This document shows, in pieces, positions 44,922 through 53,582 of a stretch of DNA of 64,000 nt. The translations under genes and the position numbers were made by a program. Under the pieces are notes generated by a model that did not search any database, was not told where the DNA came from, and worked only from the letters and a program-made list of their open reading frames with translations. This DNA comes from Bacillota bacterium (GTDB taxonomy: Bacteria; Bacillota; Ch66; Ch109). Location of the stretch: the NCBI GenBank assembly GCA_013178275.1, contig JABLWZ010000013.1, positions 60,694 to 124,693 of the forward strand. Reading direction: 5' to 3'. Position 1 is the first letter of the stretch. The number at the start of each line of letters is the position of its first letter.

Positions 44922-46333
44922 TGAGAGTGGGTTATGGACTCAATGTAGAGCAGGTACAAAAACTCATAATGACCCCGGAGCTGCGGCAGGCCATCACCAT
45001 CCTGCAGCTTTCCGCAATCGAGCTGGTTGACTACATCCAGCAGGAAGTGCTGGAAAACCCGCTGCTGGAAGTCAAGGACGACGAGGGGGAAGCCGGGGAA
45101 GCGGTGGTGGAGGAAAAGGCCGAGGCCACCTCGGAAAAAGAAAAAGAGACCTTTGACATCGACTGGCAGGAGTACTTCTCCGACCGGAGCGACCTGGGCT
45201 ACATAAAGCAGCCGCGTGAGGAACAGTCGGAGTACTCCTATGAAAACTACCTGGCCAAGGACCCGTCCCTGCACGAGACCCTGATGCTGCAGCTGGACCT
45301 GGTAGTGCTTTCCGACCTGGAACGGAGGATAGGGAGGTTCCTTATCGGGTGCATCAATGACACCGGGTACCTCCAGGTTCCGCTGGAGGAGGTCGCCAAA
45401 CGCTTTGGCGCCTCCCTCGAACAGGTGGAGGTGGTGCTGAAGATAATCCAGTCCTTCGACCCACCCGGGATAGCCGCCCGCAACCTGGGAGAATGTCTCC
45501 GCATCCAGCTCGTGCAGATGAACAAGCTTACCCCGATGGTGGAGAGGGTGGTCGAGCATCACCTGGAGGACCTGGCCAAGGGCCGGATAAACCACATCAG
45601 CTCCCAGTTGGGCATAAGCCCCCGGGAGGTGCAGGAGATAGCGGACCTGATCCGCTCGCTGAATCCCAAGCCGGGGAACGAGTTTGGCTCCCTGAACGAC
45701 ATCCGGTATATCATCCCCGATGTGATCGTGGAAAGGGTCAACAACGAGTATGTGGTGCTGGTCAACGACACGGCGGTCCCCCGTCTGGGTCTGAACAACA
45801 CCTATCACTCCCTCCTGACCAGACACGAGGTCAACGACTCGGAAGCCCGGAAGTACCTGGAGGGCCGGCTGAACTCCGCCGCCTGGCTGATACGCAGCAT
45901 CGAACAGCGGCGTCTCACCCTGTACCGGGTTGCTTCCTGCATCGTCAACATCCAGACTGAGTTTCTGGAGCGGGGGGTAAAATATCTGAAGCCGATGAAC
46001 CTGCGCCAGGTGGCGGAGATCGTCGGGGTACACGAGTCCACGGTCAGCCGGGCCACGGCCAACAAATACATCCAGACCCCTCAGGGCGTCTTCGAGATGA
46101 AGTTCTTCTTCACCAGCGGGGTCGAGGACGAGATGGGTTCCCGTTTCTCCTCCCAGAGCATCAAGCGGATGATCAAGGACCTGATAGAGGCGGAGGACCC
46201 CTCCACGCCACTCAGTGACCAGAAGCTGGCCTCGATCCTGAAGCAGAAGGGGATCCCGGTGTCCCGCCGCACGGTCGCCAAGTACCGCAGCGAGGCAGGA
46301 CTGGCTACCACATCGCAGAGGAAGCGATACTAA
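44921..46333 (+). CDS. rpoN: RNA polymerase sigma-54 factor
   Basis: A 470-residue sigma factor for -24/-12 promoters that need enhancer-binding ATPases. Region I (about 1-50) has the Leu/Gln-rich LIMTPELRQAITILQLS start. Region II is acidic (about 52-110). The core-binding and helix-turn-helix parts follow (VAEIVGVHESTVSRATANKY), and the C-terminal RpoN box appears as SRRTVAKYRSEAG (about 447-459). No activator gene or obvious -24/-12 promoter was found nearby. Confidence 0.96.
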   Translation: MRVGYGLNVEQVQKLIMTPELRQAITILQLSAIELVDYIQQEVLENPLLEVKDDEGEAGEAVVEEKAEATSEKEKETFDIDWQEYFSDRSDLGYIKQPREEQSEYSYENYLAKDPSLHETLMLQLDLVVLSDLERRIGRFLIGCINDTGYLQVPLEEVAKRFGASLEQVEVVLKIIQSFDPPGIAARNLGECLRIQLVQMNKLTPMVERVVEHHLEDLAKGRINHISSQLGISPREVQEIADLIRSLNPKPGNEFGSLNDIRYIIPDVIVERVNNEYVVLVNDTAVPRLGLNNTYHSLLTRHEVNDSEARKYLEGRLNSAAWLIRSIEQRRLTLYRVASCIVNIQTEFLERGVKYLKPMNLRQVAEIVGVHESTVSRATANKYIQTPQGVFEMKFFFTSGVEDEMGSRFSSQSIKRMIKDLIEAEDPSTPLSDQKLASILKQKGIPVSRRTVAKYRSEAGLATTSQRKRY

Positions 46334-46340
46334 AACCCTG

Positions 46341-47639
46341 GTGGTGAATCTGATAAGTCCGCAGAGAAAGAGCCTGAACAAACGAATAGTCGAGTGGGGT
46401 ATAACCTTACTGGTGGCGGCGGCGGTATTAATCGCCGTTGATTTTTGGGCGGGACAGAGCTTCGGCGGTCCTCCCCCCTTCGAGTCGTTCTACCGCTTCA
46501 GCGGGGAGCTGAAGCCGGGCGAGTTCCAGCGGCAGGTCAAGAGCATCGAAGGGGAGCAGGGGATCCGGGTGGCCTTCCTGGGCGACTCGGTGATCCGCGG
46601 CACCGCGGTGGCGGAGAGCAAACAGACTATCCCCGCCTACCTCCAGAAGTCGATCAACAGCGATCCCGACCTGCGGTCGAGGGGTATCAAGGTCTTCAAC
46701 TTCGGCATCGCCGGGGCGCGGGACGCCGACAAGTACGGGGTTTTAAAGACCCTGCTGGACCGCGGCGCGGTGGACCTGGTGGTGATGAACGTCTCCTACC
46801 CCTTCTACTCCGAGGAGATTTTAAAGATACCGGTGCAGTTCCCCCACATTTACTACGACGCCTTCTCCCCGCAGGAAAAGTCGGAACTGGGGATAGCCGA
46901 CCCGGCAGCGCTTCGGATCGGCGGTGACACCGACTGGGGAGTGAACAAAAGCGCCGAATCCAAGTCCCAGAGCCCGGACCAGGCGGTGGCGGGGTCGAAG
47001 CTGGAGCAGGCGATCGTCGATCGTGGAATCAGCCGGTGGAACCTGTACCGCTACCGGGTGGACATAAACTCGTACCTGTTCGGGGGACACCCGGTGCAGG
47101 AGGGGCGGAAGCTGCTCGAAAAGCGGCTGGGCAAGAAGCTGACCGCCCGGGAGGTAAACGTGTTCAACGCCGACGTGGAAGGGGTCCCGGTGGACCAGAA
47201 CAACCTGGCGGCTAAGGACCGGCCCGAGAACCTGATCAAGACTTACGACCAGTTCGAGTGGGCGGAGCCGGAGATCCAGCACCTGAGGAAGGTCTTCCGG
47301 GTCGGCCCGGTGGACGAAAAGAACATCGGCTACCGCTACCTGGAAAAGACCCTGCTGCTGGCGAGACAGCGCGGGGTCCGGGTGGTGATCTTCCTCTCTC
47401 CGGTCAACACCGCGCTGCTGGACGAGCACTTGGCCCTCGATCGGGACGACTGGCAGAGATTCACCACCCAGGTCAAGGGGCTGGAGTCTGTCCCGGGGGT
47501 GTCGGTCTGCGACCTGCAAAACTCGGTGGAGCCGCGGTTCTTTCACGACTCCCTCCACATGGTGGACGAGGGCAACGAGCAGACCGCCCGGGTCCTCTAC
47601 CGCCAGATAAAACCGGAACTGATGGGGTTGGCTAAATGA
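46341..47639 (+). CDS. Membrane-anchored SGNH hydrolase-fold acyltransferase (DltD/AlgX-like role)
   Basis: This 432-residue protein has an N-terminal membrane anchor (about 18-36) and an extracytoplasmic SGNH domain. The nucleophile motif is FLGDSVIRG with Ser83, and the Asp-His pair is in FHDSLHMVDEG (Asp403, His406). In MBOAT systems such a protein takes an acyl group and places it on an envelope polymer, as DltD does in the Dlt pathway. GTG 46341 starts 8 bp after rpoN. It overlaps the MBOAT gene as ATGA. The target polymer is unknown. Confidence 0.75.
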   Translation: MVNLISPQRKSLNKRIVEWGITLLVAAAVLIAVDFWAGQSFGGPPPFESFYRFSGELKPGEFQRQVKSIEGEQGIRVAFLGDSVIRGTAVAESKQTIPAYLQKSINSDPDLRSRGIKVFNFGIAGARDADKYGVLKTLLDRGAVDLVVMNVSYPFYSEEILKIPVQFPHIYYDAFSPQEKSELGIADPAALRIGGDTDWGVNKSAESKSQSPDQAVAGSKLEQAIVDRGISRWNLYRYRVDINSYLFGGHPVQEGRKLLEKRLGKKLTAREVNVFNADVEGVPVDQNNLAAKDRPENLIKTYDQFEWAEPEIQHLRKVFRVGPVDEKNIGYRYLEKTLLLARQRGVRVVIFLSPVNTALLDEHLALDRDDWQRFTTQVKGLESVPGVSVCDLQNSVEPRFFHDSLHMVDEGNEQTARVLYRQIKPELMGLAK

Positions 47640-48862
47640 TATTCAACACCTGGACCTTCGGACTCTTTCTATTGATATTCGCGGCCCTCTACTGGCTGAT
47701 CCCGGGGCGGGCGCGGGCGGCGGCCCTGCTGCTGGGGGGGCTGGTGTTCTATACCTACTATTACCCGCCGCACACCATCTTTATCGTGGTGCTCTCACTG
47801 GCGGTCTTCGGGCTGGGGTGGCTGGTGGAGCACAGCCCGGAGGGAGCGAAAAAGAAGACCTGGCTGGCGGCGGGGATCGTGCTCTGCCTGTCCAGCCTCG
47901 GCTACTTCAAGTACTGGAAGCTGCTGCTGGCGACCCTGAACCAGGCCTACGCGCTGGCCGAGATCGAGATCAGCTACCAGGTGGTCTCCCCGCTGGTCCC
48001 GCTGGGGATGTCGTTCTTCGTCTTCGAGTTCATCCACTACCTGGTAGACGTTTACCGGGGAACGGCCCGGACCTCGTCCCTGCTGAACTTCGGGGTGTTC
48101 GCGATGTTTTTCCCCACTCTGGTGGCCGGGCCGATCAAGCGCTACCAGCCGTTCCTGCAGCAGCTCCAGGAGCCCCGGACCCCGCGGACGGACATGATGC
48201 TGGAGGGAGCCGCGCGAATCGTCCTGGGGATAGCCAAGAAGGTGGTCATCGCCGATTCCATGACCAGCTTCATAACCCCCTTCCACAACCCCGCGGCGGC
48301 GACCAACACGGAGCTGTGGATAGCCATCTACGCGTATTCGCTGAAGATATTCTTCGACTTCTCGGGCTACTCCGACATCGCCCTGGGCAGCGCCCGGGTG
48401 CTGGGATTCGACATCATGGAGAACTTCAACTACCCCTACCTGCGATCCAACGTCTCGGAGTTCTGGCGCAGCTGGCACATCTCGCTCAGCAGCTGGATCA
48501 GGGACTACCTGTACATCCCCCTGGGGGGGAACCGCAAGGGCGAGGCCCGGACCATGGTAAACACGATGGCGGCGATGGGGCTGTGCGGGCTGTGGCACGG
48601 GGCGTCCTGGAACTTCGTGGTCTGGGGCCTGTACCACGGGATGGGGCTGGTCTTCTACCGGCTCTACCACAAGCTGGTCAATCATTTTTCCCGGGGAGAT
48701 AAGCCAGCGGAAGGCGGGGGCATTGGCAGGCTCTGGGGCTGGGCAGTGACGGGTCTCAGCGTGTTCATCACCTTCAACTTCGTCTCGGTCGGCTGGGTGT
48801 TCTTCGTCAACGGCACCCGGGAGGCGTTCTACATCCTGGGCCGGATTCTCGGCCTGGTATAA
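47636..48862 (+). CDS. MBOAT family membrane O-acyltransferase (DltB/AlgI-like)
   Basis: A 408-residue polytopic protein with about ten hydrophobic segments. The ILGFDIMENFNYPYLRSNVSEFWRSWHISLS signature region is shown here only by its parts: FNYPY at about 264-268 and FWRSWHISL. The catalytic histidine is His321 in GLWHGASWNF. It moves acyl groups from a cytoplasmic donor across the membrane. Its own C-terminus ends in GRILGLV and lacks an acyl-shuttle hexapeptide; that motif is on the next small gene. ATG overlaps the preceding stop. Confidence 0.88.
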   Translation: MIFNTWTFGLFLLIFAALYWLIPGRARAAALLLGGLVFYTYYYPPHTIFIVVLSLAVFGLGWLVEHSPEGAKKKTWLAAGIVLCLSSLGYFKYWKLLLATLNQAYALAEIEISYQVVSPLVPLGMSFFVFEFIHYLVDVYRGTARTSSLLNFGVFAMFFPTLVAGPIKRYQPFLQQLQEPRTPRTDMMLEGAARIVLGIAKKVVIADSMTSFITPFHNPAAATNTELWIAIYAYSLKIFFDFSGYSDIALGSARVLGFDIMENFNYPYLRSNVSEFWRSWHISLSSWIRDYLYIPLGGNRKGEARTMVNTMAAMGLCGLWHGASWNFVVWGLYHGMGLVFYRLYHKLVNHFSRGDKPAEGGGIGRLWGWAVTGLSVFITFNFVSVGWVFFVNGTREAFYILGRILGLV

Positions 48863-48880
48863 GCGGAGGTTGGAAGATTG

Positions 48881-49012
48881 ATGCAGAGAGTCCTCTGGTA
48901 CAGCGTAATCTGGCGGGGCGTCCTGCGCGGACTGCTGCTGGCGGCACTGATCATCCTGGCGGTGCTGTTCTCCACCGGGCAGGAGTCCAAGTTTATCTAT
49001 ACGGATTTTTGA
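48881..49012 (+). CDS. DltX-like membrane microprotein with C-terminal FIYTDF acyl-shuttle motif
   Basis: A 43-residue protein. Residues 1-17 are basic, 18-30 and neighbours form one membrane helix, and the C-terminus is FIYTDF (38-43) with Tyr40. In the Dlt pathway, DltX is a one-helix microprotein whose C-terminal hexapeptide Tyr receives the acyl group from the MBOAT and passes it to the SGNH transferase. The gene lies 18 bp after the MBOAT, with GGAGG at 48865-48869. TTG 48878, one codon upstream, has better spacing to this site and may be used instead. No dltA or dltC is nearby, so the cargo may not be D-alanine. Confidence 0.75.
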   Translation: MQRVLWYSVIWRGVLRGLLLAALIILAVLFSTGQESKFIYTDF

Positions 49013-49013
49013 T

Positions 49014-49769
49014 ATGAGACCGCTCAGGACGTCTGACATCGCGAGAGCGGTCGGTATCCACCCGAACACGGTACGGGTTTACGAACAGTGGGGGTTCTTG
49101 CCCCCGGTGCCGAGGAGCGAAAGCGGGTACCGCCTCTTTTCCGGACTGCACCTGGAGCAGGTGCGGCTGGTCCGGATGGCGCTTCGCTGCACCCAGCTGG
49201 GGGGCGCGATACGCCGTCAGGCCCTGGGGGTGGTGGAGAGAGCGGCCGGGTGTGACTTCCCGGCGGCCGGCCAGCAGGCCCGGGACCTCTGGGAGATGGT
49301 CAGGCGGGAGCGGGAGGTGGCGGAGGCGGCGGTCATCCACCTGGAACAGTGGGCCGAGGGCAGGACCGGGTCCGAAGACCTCCCCGGGATGCGCATCAGC
49401 GAAGCCGCCGCACTGGTAGGGGTCAGCATCGACCGGCTGCGGGACTGGGAGCGCAACGGCCTGCTCAGCGTCCCCCGGGAGGAATCCAGCGGCTACCGGG
49501 TTTACGGACCGGCTGAGATCGAACGGCTGCAGGTCATCAGCGCGATGCGCAAGGCCAGGTACAGCCAGATGTCGATACTGAGGGTGCTGCAGACGCTCGA
49601 CCGCGGTAATAAGGAGGGGCTGAGACAGGCCCTGGACAGCCCGGCCCCCGATGACGAGCTGTACTACCACTGCGTGTTCGACCAGTGGCGGCAGGCCCTG
49701 GCAGAAGCGGAGGAGAACGCGCGGCGGATGATCGGCCACCTGGAGAAGATGTCGCTCTGGTTCAAGTAA
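49014..49769 (+). CDS. Tandem MerR-type regulator with two DNA-binding domains
   Basis: A 251-residue protein with two MerR winged-helix domains: the first at about 1-70 (DIARAVGIHPNTVRVYEQWGFL) and a second at about 127-195 (EAAALVGVSIDRLRDWERNGLL). Each has the R.YE or RDWE step and the GYR wing residues. A coiled-coil-like helix joins them. MerR proteins normally carry one such domain and dimerise. ATG 49014 begins 1 bp after the microprotein stop, so it belongs to the acylation operon. The effector is unknown. Confidence 0.85.
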   Translation: MRPLRTSDIARAVGIHPNTVRVYEQWGFLPPVPRSESGYRLFSGLHLEQVRLVRMALRCTQLGGAIRRQALGVVERAAGCDFPAAGQQARDLWEMVRREREVAEAAVIHLEQWAEGRTGSEDLPGMRISEAAALVGVSIDRLRDWERNGLLSVPREESSGYRVYGPAEIERLQVISAMRKARYSQMSILRVLQTLDRGNKEGLRQALDSPAPDDELYYHCVFDQWRQALAEAEENARRMIGHLEKMSLWFK

Positions 49770-50082
49770 ATATCTGGGCAGGTTGCAAACCCTCCACTTT
49801 ACCCCCGTGGTTACAGTCGTCAGGTATAATCCGGGGAGGTTAAGCAAGGAGGGGTTTTTTATTAACTCAGGACTGACTATTGCACTCATTGAGAAGTCAT
49901 CCCGGTACCTCGAACAACTTTGCCTGATATGAAATATCTAATAATAGTCAGGACCGGCTATCAAGATACAGGCGGCGCTAAATTTTGACTGCAAGAACTG
50001 GATAGGTGATAACCCCGGTTACCGGCCTGAACCTCCCCTGGAAGTTTTCCATAGAATATGGAAAGAAAAGGGAGGTGTCTTT
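49770..50082. other. Intergenic gap between the MerR gene and the ferritin-like gene
   Basis: No gene seen. It contains an AGGTATAAT (49822-49830) without a convincing -35 and a T-run at 49855-49861 after GGAGGGG. A promoter for the ferritin-like gene is expected but not clear. Confidence 0.35.
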
Positions 50083-50571
50083 ATGCCAGAGTATGCCTAC
50101 AGCCGGGGCTTCGAATGGGACGACCGTAAGCCTTCCAGAGGCGGCGGGACGGGGTACCGGGAGGACAGCGAACTGGTCCCGGATATCGAAAAGGCGATCA
50201 ACGGCCAGTACTCGGCGATCAATTGCTACGCTCAGCTGGCGGAGCGGGCCCCCAACCAGGAGGAAAGGGAGCGAATCCTGGAGATCAGGAAGGACGAGAT
50301 CAGGCACTACCAGACGTTTACCGGGATATACCGGGAACTGACCGGCAAAAAGCCCAGCCCGCGGATGGTCGGGGAGTGCCCGGAGGACTATCGGAAAGGA
50401 CTGCGGGCGTCGCTGCAGGATGAACAGAAAACGGTGGATTTCTACCTGGACATCGCTGACCAGGCGAAAAGCGCTTACATCAAAAAACGGTTTAAACGTG
50501 CGGCCGCAGATGAGCAGAACCACGCGGTCTGGTTTTTATACTTTTTGACTTCGGGGGGATCGGCTGGATAA
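50083..50571 (+). CDS. Ferritin-like (rubrerythrin-type) domain protein
   Basis: A 162-residue four-helix bundle protein. Two ExxH segments are present, EIRH (about 71-74) and EQNH (about 147-150), plus Glu in the DEQKTVDFY helix, consistent with a di-metal site. The first-helix position that is usually Glu reads Gln in INGQYSAIN, so one ligand may be changed. There is no rubredoxin domain. Such proteins handle peroxide or store metal in anaerobes. ATG 50083 has GGGAGGTG upstream. A weak hairpin lies at 50572-50590. Confidence 0.75.
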   Translation: MPEYAYSRGFEWDDRKPSRGGGTGYREDSELVPDIEKAINGQYSAINCYAQLAERAPNQEERERILEIRKDEIRHYQTFTGIYRELTGKKPSPRMVGECPEDYRKGLRASLQDEQKTVDFYLDIADQAKSAYIKKRFKRAAADEQNHAVWFLYFLTSGGSAG

Positions 50572-50651
50572 ACCCGTTTGGGTAACGGGTGGTCAGGAAG
50601 AGCCGGCAGTATTTCCTGGGAAATATAACTTTTTGTTTGGCGTTAAAAAAA

Positions 50652-51545
50652 TTATCCGGTTAACTTTTCAGCCTTCTTAGGTTTGATGATGTAAAGTTGG
50701 GAGAGGAGCATACCCGTCAGCATCAGTGCGCAGCCCACGATCTCCCGGGACCCGAGCGTCTCGCTCAGTATCAGGTACCCGCCCAGCGCGCCGAAGACCG
50801 TTTCCATGCTGAGGATGATAGCGGCGTGAGCGGGGGAGGCGTTTTTCTGGCCCACTATCTGCAGGGTATAGGCGATGCCGACCGAGCAGAGCCCGCCGTA
50901 GAGGATCGGGACCAGCGCCGCCAGGATTCCGTTCAGGGAAACGGTCTCAAACCAGAAGGCGGCGCCCAGGCTCAGGAGCGAGCAGGTGATGAACTGAAAG
51001 AAGGCCAGTTTTAAGGTGTCCACGGCCCGGGAGTAGCGGTCGATCAGGAGGATGTGGGCGGTCCAGAAGAAGGCTCCCAGCAGTTCCAGCAGATCGCCGT
51101 GGGAGATGGTGAATCCCTCCTTGATGCTGAGGAGGTAGAGGCCAACGACGGTCACGGCCGAGCCCATCCAGGTGCTGAGCGAGGGCCGGTGCCTCAGCAA
51201 AATGCCGAAAATCGGCACCAGCACGATGTAAAGGCAGGTGATGAAGGCGGCCTTGCCGGCGGTGGTGTAGACCATGCCGGCCTGCTGCAGGGAGGCGGCG
51301 ATAAAGAGTATCGTCCCCGCGACGGCACCGACCCGCCAGCCGCTTTTCGGCCGAGCATCGCCGGTGCTGGGGGAGTTGTTGCGGAAAAAAAACATCAACG
51401 GCAGGAGCGAAAGCCCGCCCAGGGCGAAACGCACCCCGTTGAAGGTGAAGGGACCTACGTGGTCCATCCCCACCCGCTGGGCGACGAAAGCGAATCCCCA
51501 GATTGCAGCCGCGAGTAAGAGCAGTAAATTAGAACGCATCCTCAT
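50652..51545 (-). CDS. EamA/DMT family permease
   Basis: A 297-residue protein with ten hydrophobic segments in two EamA halves. The N-terminal LLLLAAAIWGFAFVAQRVG and the repeated PI.G..L/P..GG patterns are typical. The family exports metabolites such as amino acids and nucleotides; substrate unknown. ATG 51545 is tentative; ATG 51539 would remove two residues. It stands alone, convergent with the ferritin-like gene. Confidence 0.83.
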   Translation of the reverse strand: MRMRSNLLLLLAAAIWGFAFVAQRVGMDHVGPFTFNGVRFALGGLSLLPLMFFFRNNSPSTGDARPKSGWRVGAVAGTILFIAASLQQAGMVYTTAGKAAFITCLYIVLVPIFGILLRHRPSLSTWMGSAVTVVGLYLLSIKEGFTISHGDLLELLGAFFWTAHILLIDRYSRAVDTLKLAFFQFITCSLLSLGAAFWFETVSLNGILAALVPILYGGLCSVGIAYTLQIVGQKNASPAHAAIILSMETVFGALGGYLILSETLGSREIVGCALMLTGMLLSQLYIIKPKKAEKLTG

Positions 51546-51627
51546 AGCTTAGAATCACCCAGCGGTAGAGAGTATTTATCAATTGTAGGCCATGCAGCAG
51601 AATTGGTCAAGGGTAGGGAAACGGGAA

Positions 51628-51661
51628 AGGGACTGGCTGCATATTACTATCAGCCAGCCCC
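51628..51661 (-). terminator. Terminator after the sigma/anti-sigma operon
   Basis: Stem CTGGCTG with CAGCCAG (51632-51638, 51651-51657), extendable with G-C pairs. It lies just downstream of the minus-strand anti-sigma-like gene. The T tract is weak. Confidence 0.5.
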
Positions 51662-51686
51662 TATTGCTTATTAAGCTTATTTAGAG

Positions 51687-52616
51687 CTATTTAATCGACC
51701 CGGCTATCTTCATGGCCTCTTCCTTGTTAAAGCCATGGAGGGCCAAACTGTAACTCACTCCATCCTTTTCCCACATCAGGCCACTCGGTTCCAACCAGGC
51801 CCCGGTTACCCCGTTGACTTCGACCGACTCGACCGGACCATCGGTGGCGAATCCAAACTGCGTCTCCTCGTTCAGTACCCTCTGCATCAGGATGATGTCA
51901 TTCCCCGGTCCGCTGTAGTACAGGTTGACGTACATATCGGAACCCTTATAGGTCCGGGCCTCCTTGAGGGAATAGCCCACCGGCAGGTATTCCGGAGCCA
52001 GCACCTTGAAACACACTGCCTTCTGGGCCTCGCCGAGGCTGGGGTAGCTGACCATTGCTTCCATCAGTTTTTTTTCAGCGGCATCGCTTTGCACGGATAT
52101 CATGATTTCTCCTTCATCAGTCTGCTTGGTAATCACGCCTTCCCGTGCCAGCTTCTCCTGTTCTTCCTGGGTGAGAATGTTTTCACTGGGCGATTGGTCC
52201 TTTACCTGCATAACCGTGGTGAAGGGACCCAACTGCAATACCTTGGAAACATTAGCGCTTATGTTGTCCGCCAGCGCTGTCATCACCCCCGGAAACGCCA
52301 TCGCAAAACCGAGTAGAGCCATGATGGCGAATGTACCTAAAACCAGGGCGGGTTTGCGCCCCCTAAAAAACCGGTTCATCGCAGCCTCCTTGTCATATCG
52401 TCCGTCTTTTCTAGCCTGGCAGCGGTCCATCAGCCGCCGCCGGACTCTTTCCCTGGTCCGACCGTCCCGGCTGAAGTCCATCCGGGACAGGTCAAAAGCC
52501 AGTTTCAAGGCGCCTTCGTATTTGGGCGGCACATCCGCAGTATCGTGTCGAGATTTCCGGTCAAGGATGTCATCCAGGTCCCGGCTGAATTCTTCAACCA
52601 GTTTTTCCTGGTTCAT
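51687..52616 (-). CDS. Membrane-bound anti-sigma-like protein with DUF4367-type C-terminus
   Basis: ATG 52616 follows GTGGGGAGTG, giving 309 residues. A cytoplasmic helical N-terminal part (about 1-85), one membrane span (about 91-112) and an extracytoplasmic C-terminal part (about 113-309) can be seen; the latter resembles DUF4367 (VKVLAPEYLPVGYSL, NGVTGAWLEP). It starts 4 bp after the ECF sigma gene, which is the usual anti-sigma position. No zinc-binding HxxxCxxC motif is visible, so it is not a ZAS-type anti-sigma. Confidence 0.75.
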   Translation of the reverse strand: MNQEKLVEEFSRDLDDILDRKSRHDTADVPPKYEGALKLAFDLSRMDFSRDGRTRERVRRRLMDRCQARKDGRYDKEAAMNRFFRGRKPALVLGTFAIMALLGFAMAFPGVMTALADNISANVSKVLQLGPFTTVMQVKDQSPSENILTQEEQEKLAREGVITKQTDEGEIMISVQSDAAEKKLMEAMVSYPSLGEAQKAVCFKVLAPEYLPVGYSLKEARTYKGSDMYVNLYYSGPGNDIILMQRVLNEETQFGFATDGPVESVEVNGVTGAWLEPSGLMWEKDGVSYSLALHGFNKEEAMKIAGSIK

Positions 52617-52620
52617 GGTA

Positions 52621-53184
52621 TCACTCCCCACTTTCGAGCTTGGCCCGGAGCTGATGCAGGGTCCGGTAGATGACCACACCCACATTACTCTCGGAGAGGC
52701 CGGTCAGCCTGGCGATCTCCCGGTTTTTCAGCCCGCCCGCGAACTTCATGGCGATGATGTCGCGCTCCCGGTCCCCAAGGGACCTCAAGGCTGCACGGAG
52801 CCTGACCTGATCCTCGTTTTTCAGGGCCGCCTCCTCGGGAGACGGCTGCGGAGAGACCTGGTCGGGGACACTCTCCAGGGAGAACCACCTCCAGCGATTC
52901 CGACAACGATAGTAGTCGTTCACCGAGTTGCGGGCGATGGTAAAAATCCAGACCTCAAAGGGCGCCTTTTCCGGGTTGAAGGACCCGAGCTTTTTCAATA
53001 TCTTCTCAAAGACCTGGCTGGTCAGCTCCTCGGCATCGTCGGTGCTGCCGGAGCGGTAGTGCATGTAGTTGTAGATGCGGCTGTAGTAAAGGTCAAAGAT
53101 CTCGGCGAACACCTCGGCATTGACCTCGTTCCGCAGCTGCGAGAAAAAGCTCTGTTGAATTGCTGTTGTCAGGGTTTTCTCCAT
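52621..53184 (-). CDS. ECF-type RNA polymerase sigma factor
   Basis: ATG 53184 follows AAGGAGAAAAGG, giving 187 residues; a longer frame upstream lacks a site. Region 2 (about 25-95) has VFAEIFDLYYSRIYNYMHYR and DAEELTSQVFEKI with the typical aromatic DNA-melting segment. Region 4 (about 135-185) has the helix-turn-helix LKNREIARLTGLSESNVGVVIYR. It directs transcription in response to a signal sensed by the anti-sigma-like partner. Regulon unknown; the divergent stalk protein is a candidate. Confidence 0.92.
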   Translation of the reverse strand: MEKTLTTAIQQSFFSQLRNEVNAEVFAEIFDLYYSRIYNYMHYRSGSTDDAEELTSQVFEKILKKLGSFNPEKAPFEVWIFTIARNSVNDYYRCRNRWRWFSLESVPDQVSPQPSPEEAALKNEDQVRLRAALRSLGDRERDIIAMKFAGGLKNREIARLTGLSESNVGVVIYRTLHQLRAKLESGE

Positions 53185-53582
53185 CCTTTTCTCCTTATCA
53201 AGAACCCTGCCTGGCCAGGCGCTTCTGTATGTAAGTACGCTCGATCGGGTCAAGCATTACATTATAGGGCGGTTTTTAAGGACACACTCCGGTTCTATTA
53301 TACCTGACCGGGGGGCCGCGCCGGGGAATCCTGGCGTCTGGCGGCGGTCAAGTATTCTTTGGGCCCCATATTCCATAAAAATTACTAAATTTAACCGTCC
53401 CAATAGAAAAAGGATAATGTAAAATAATCATAGAATCTAATGTTATAACTAAACTATAGGCAATATAAAATAATGTTAACAATACGAGCCCTGGGTTATA
53501 TTCGGGGTTTGGAGCGGGTGTTTCCCGGCGGGGGGTGATCGAAGCAAACGCCGTAAACCAGAGAAGGAGGCCTGAAAAAGCC
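53185..53582. other. Divergent intergenic region between the sigma operon and the stalk protein
   Basis: About 400 bp with an AT-rich core (about 53370-53490). Minus-strand TATAAT matches occur at 53261-53266, but -35 boxes are not convincing on either strand. Confidence 0.4.

Noticed and set aside
53255..53320. ECF-type autoregulatory promoter for the sigma operon
   Set aside because: GAACC and CGCC-like pieces exist on the minus strand, but spacing and sequence are too loose to support a call.
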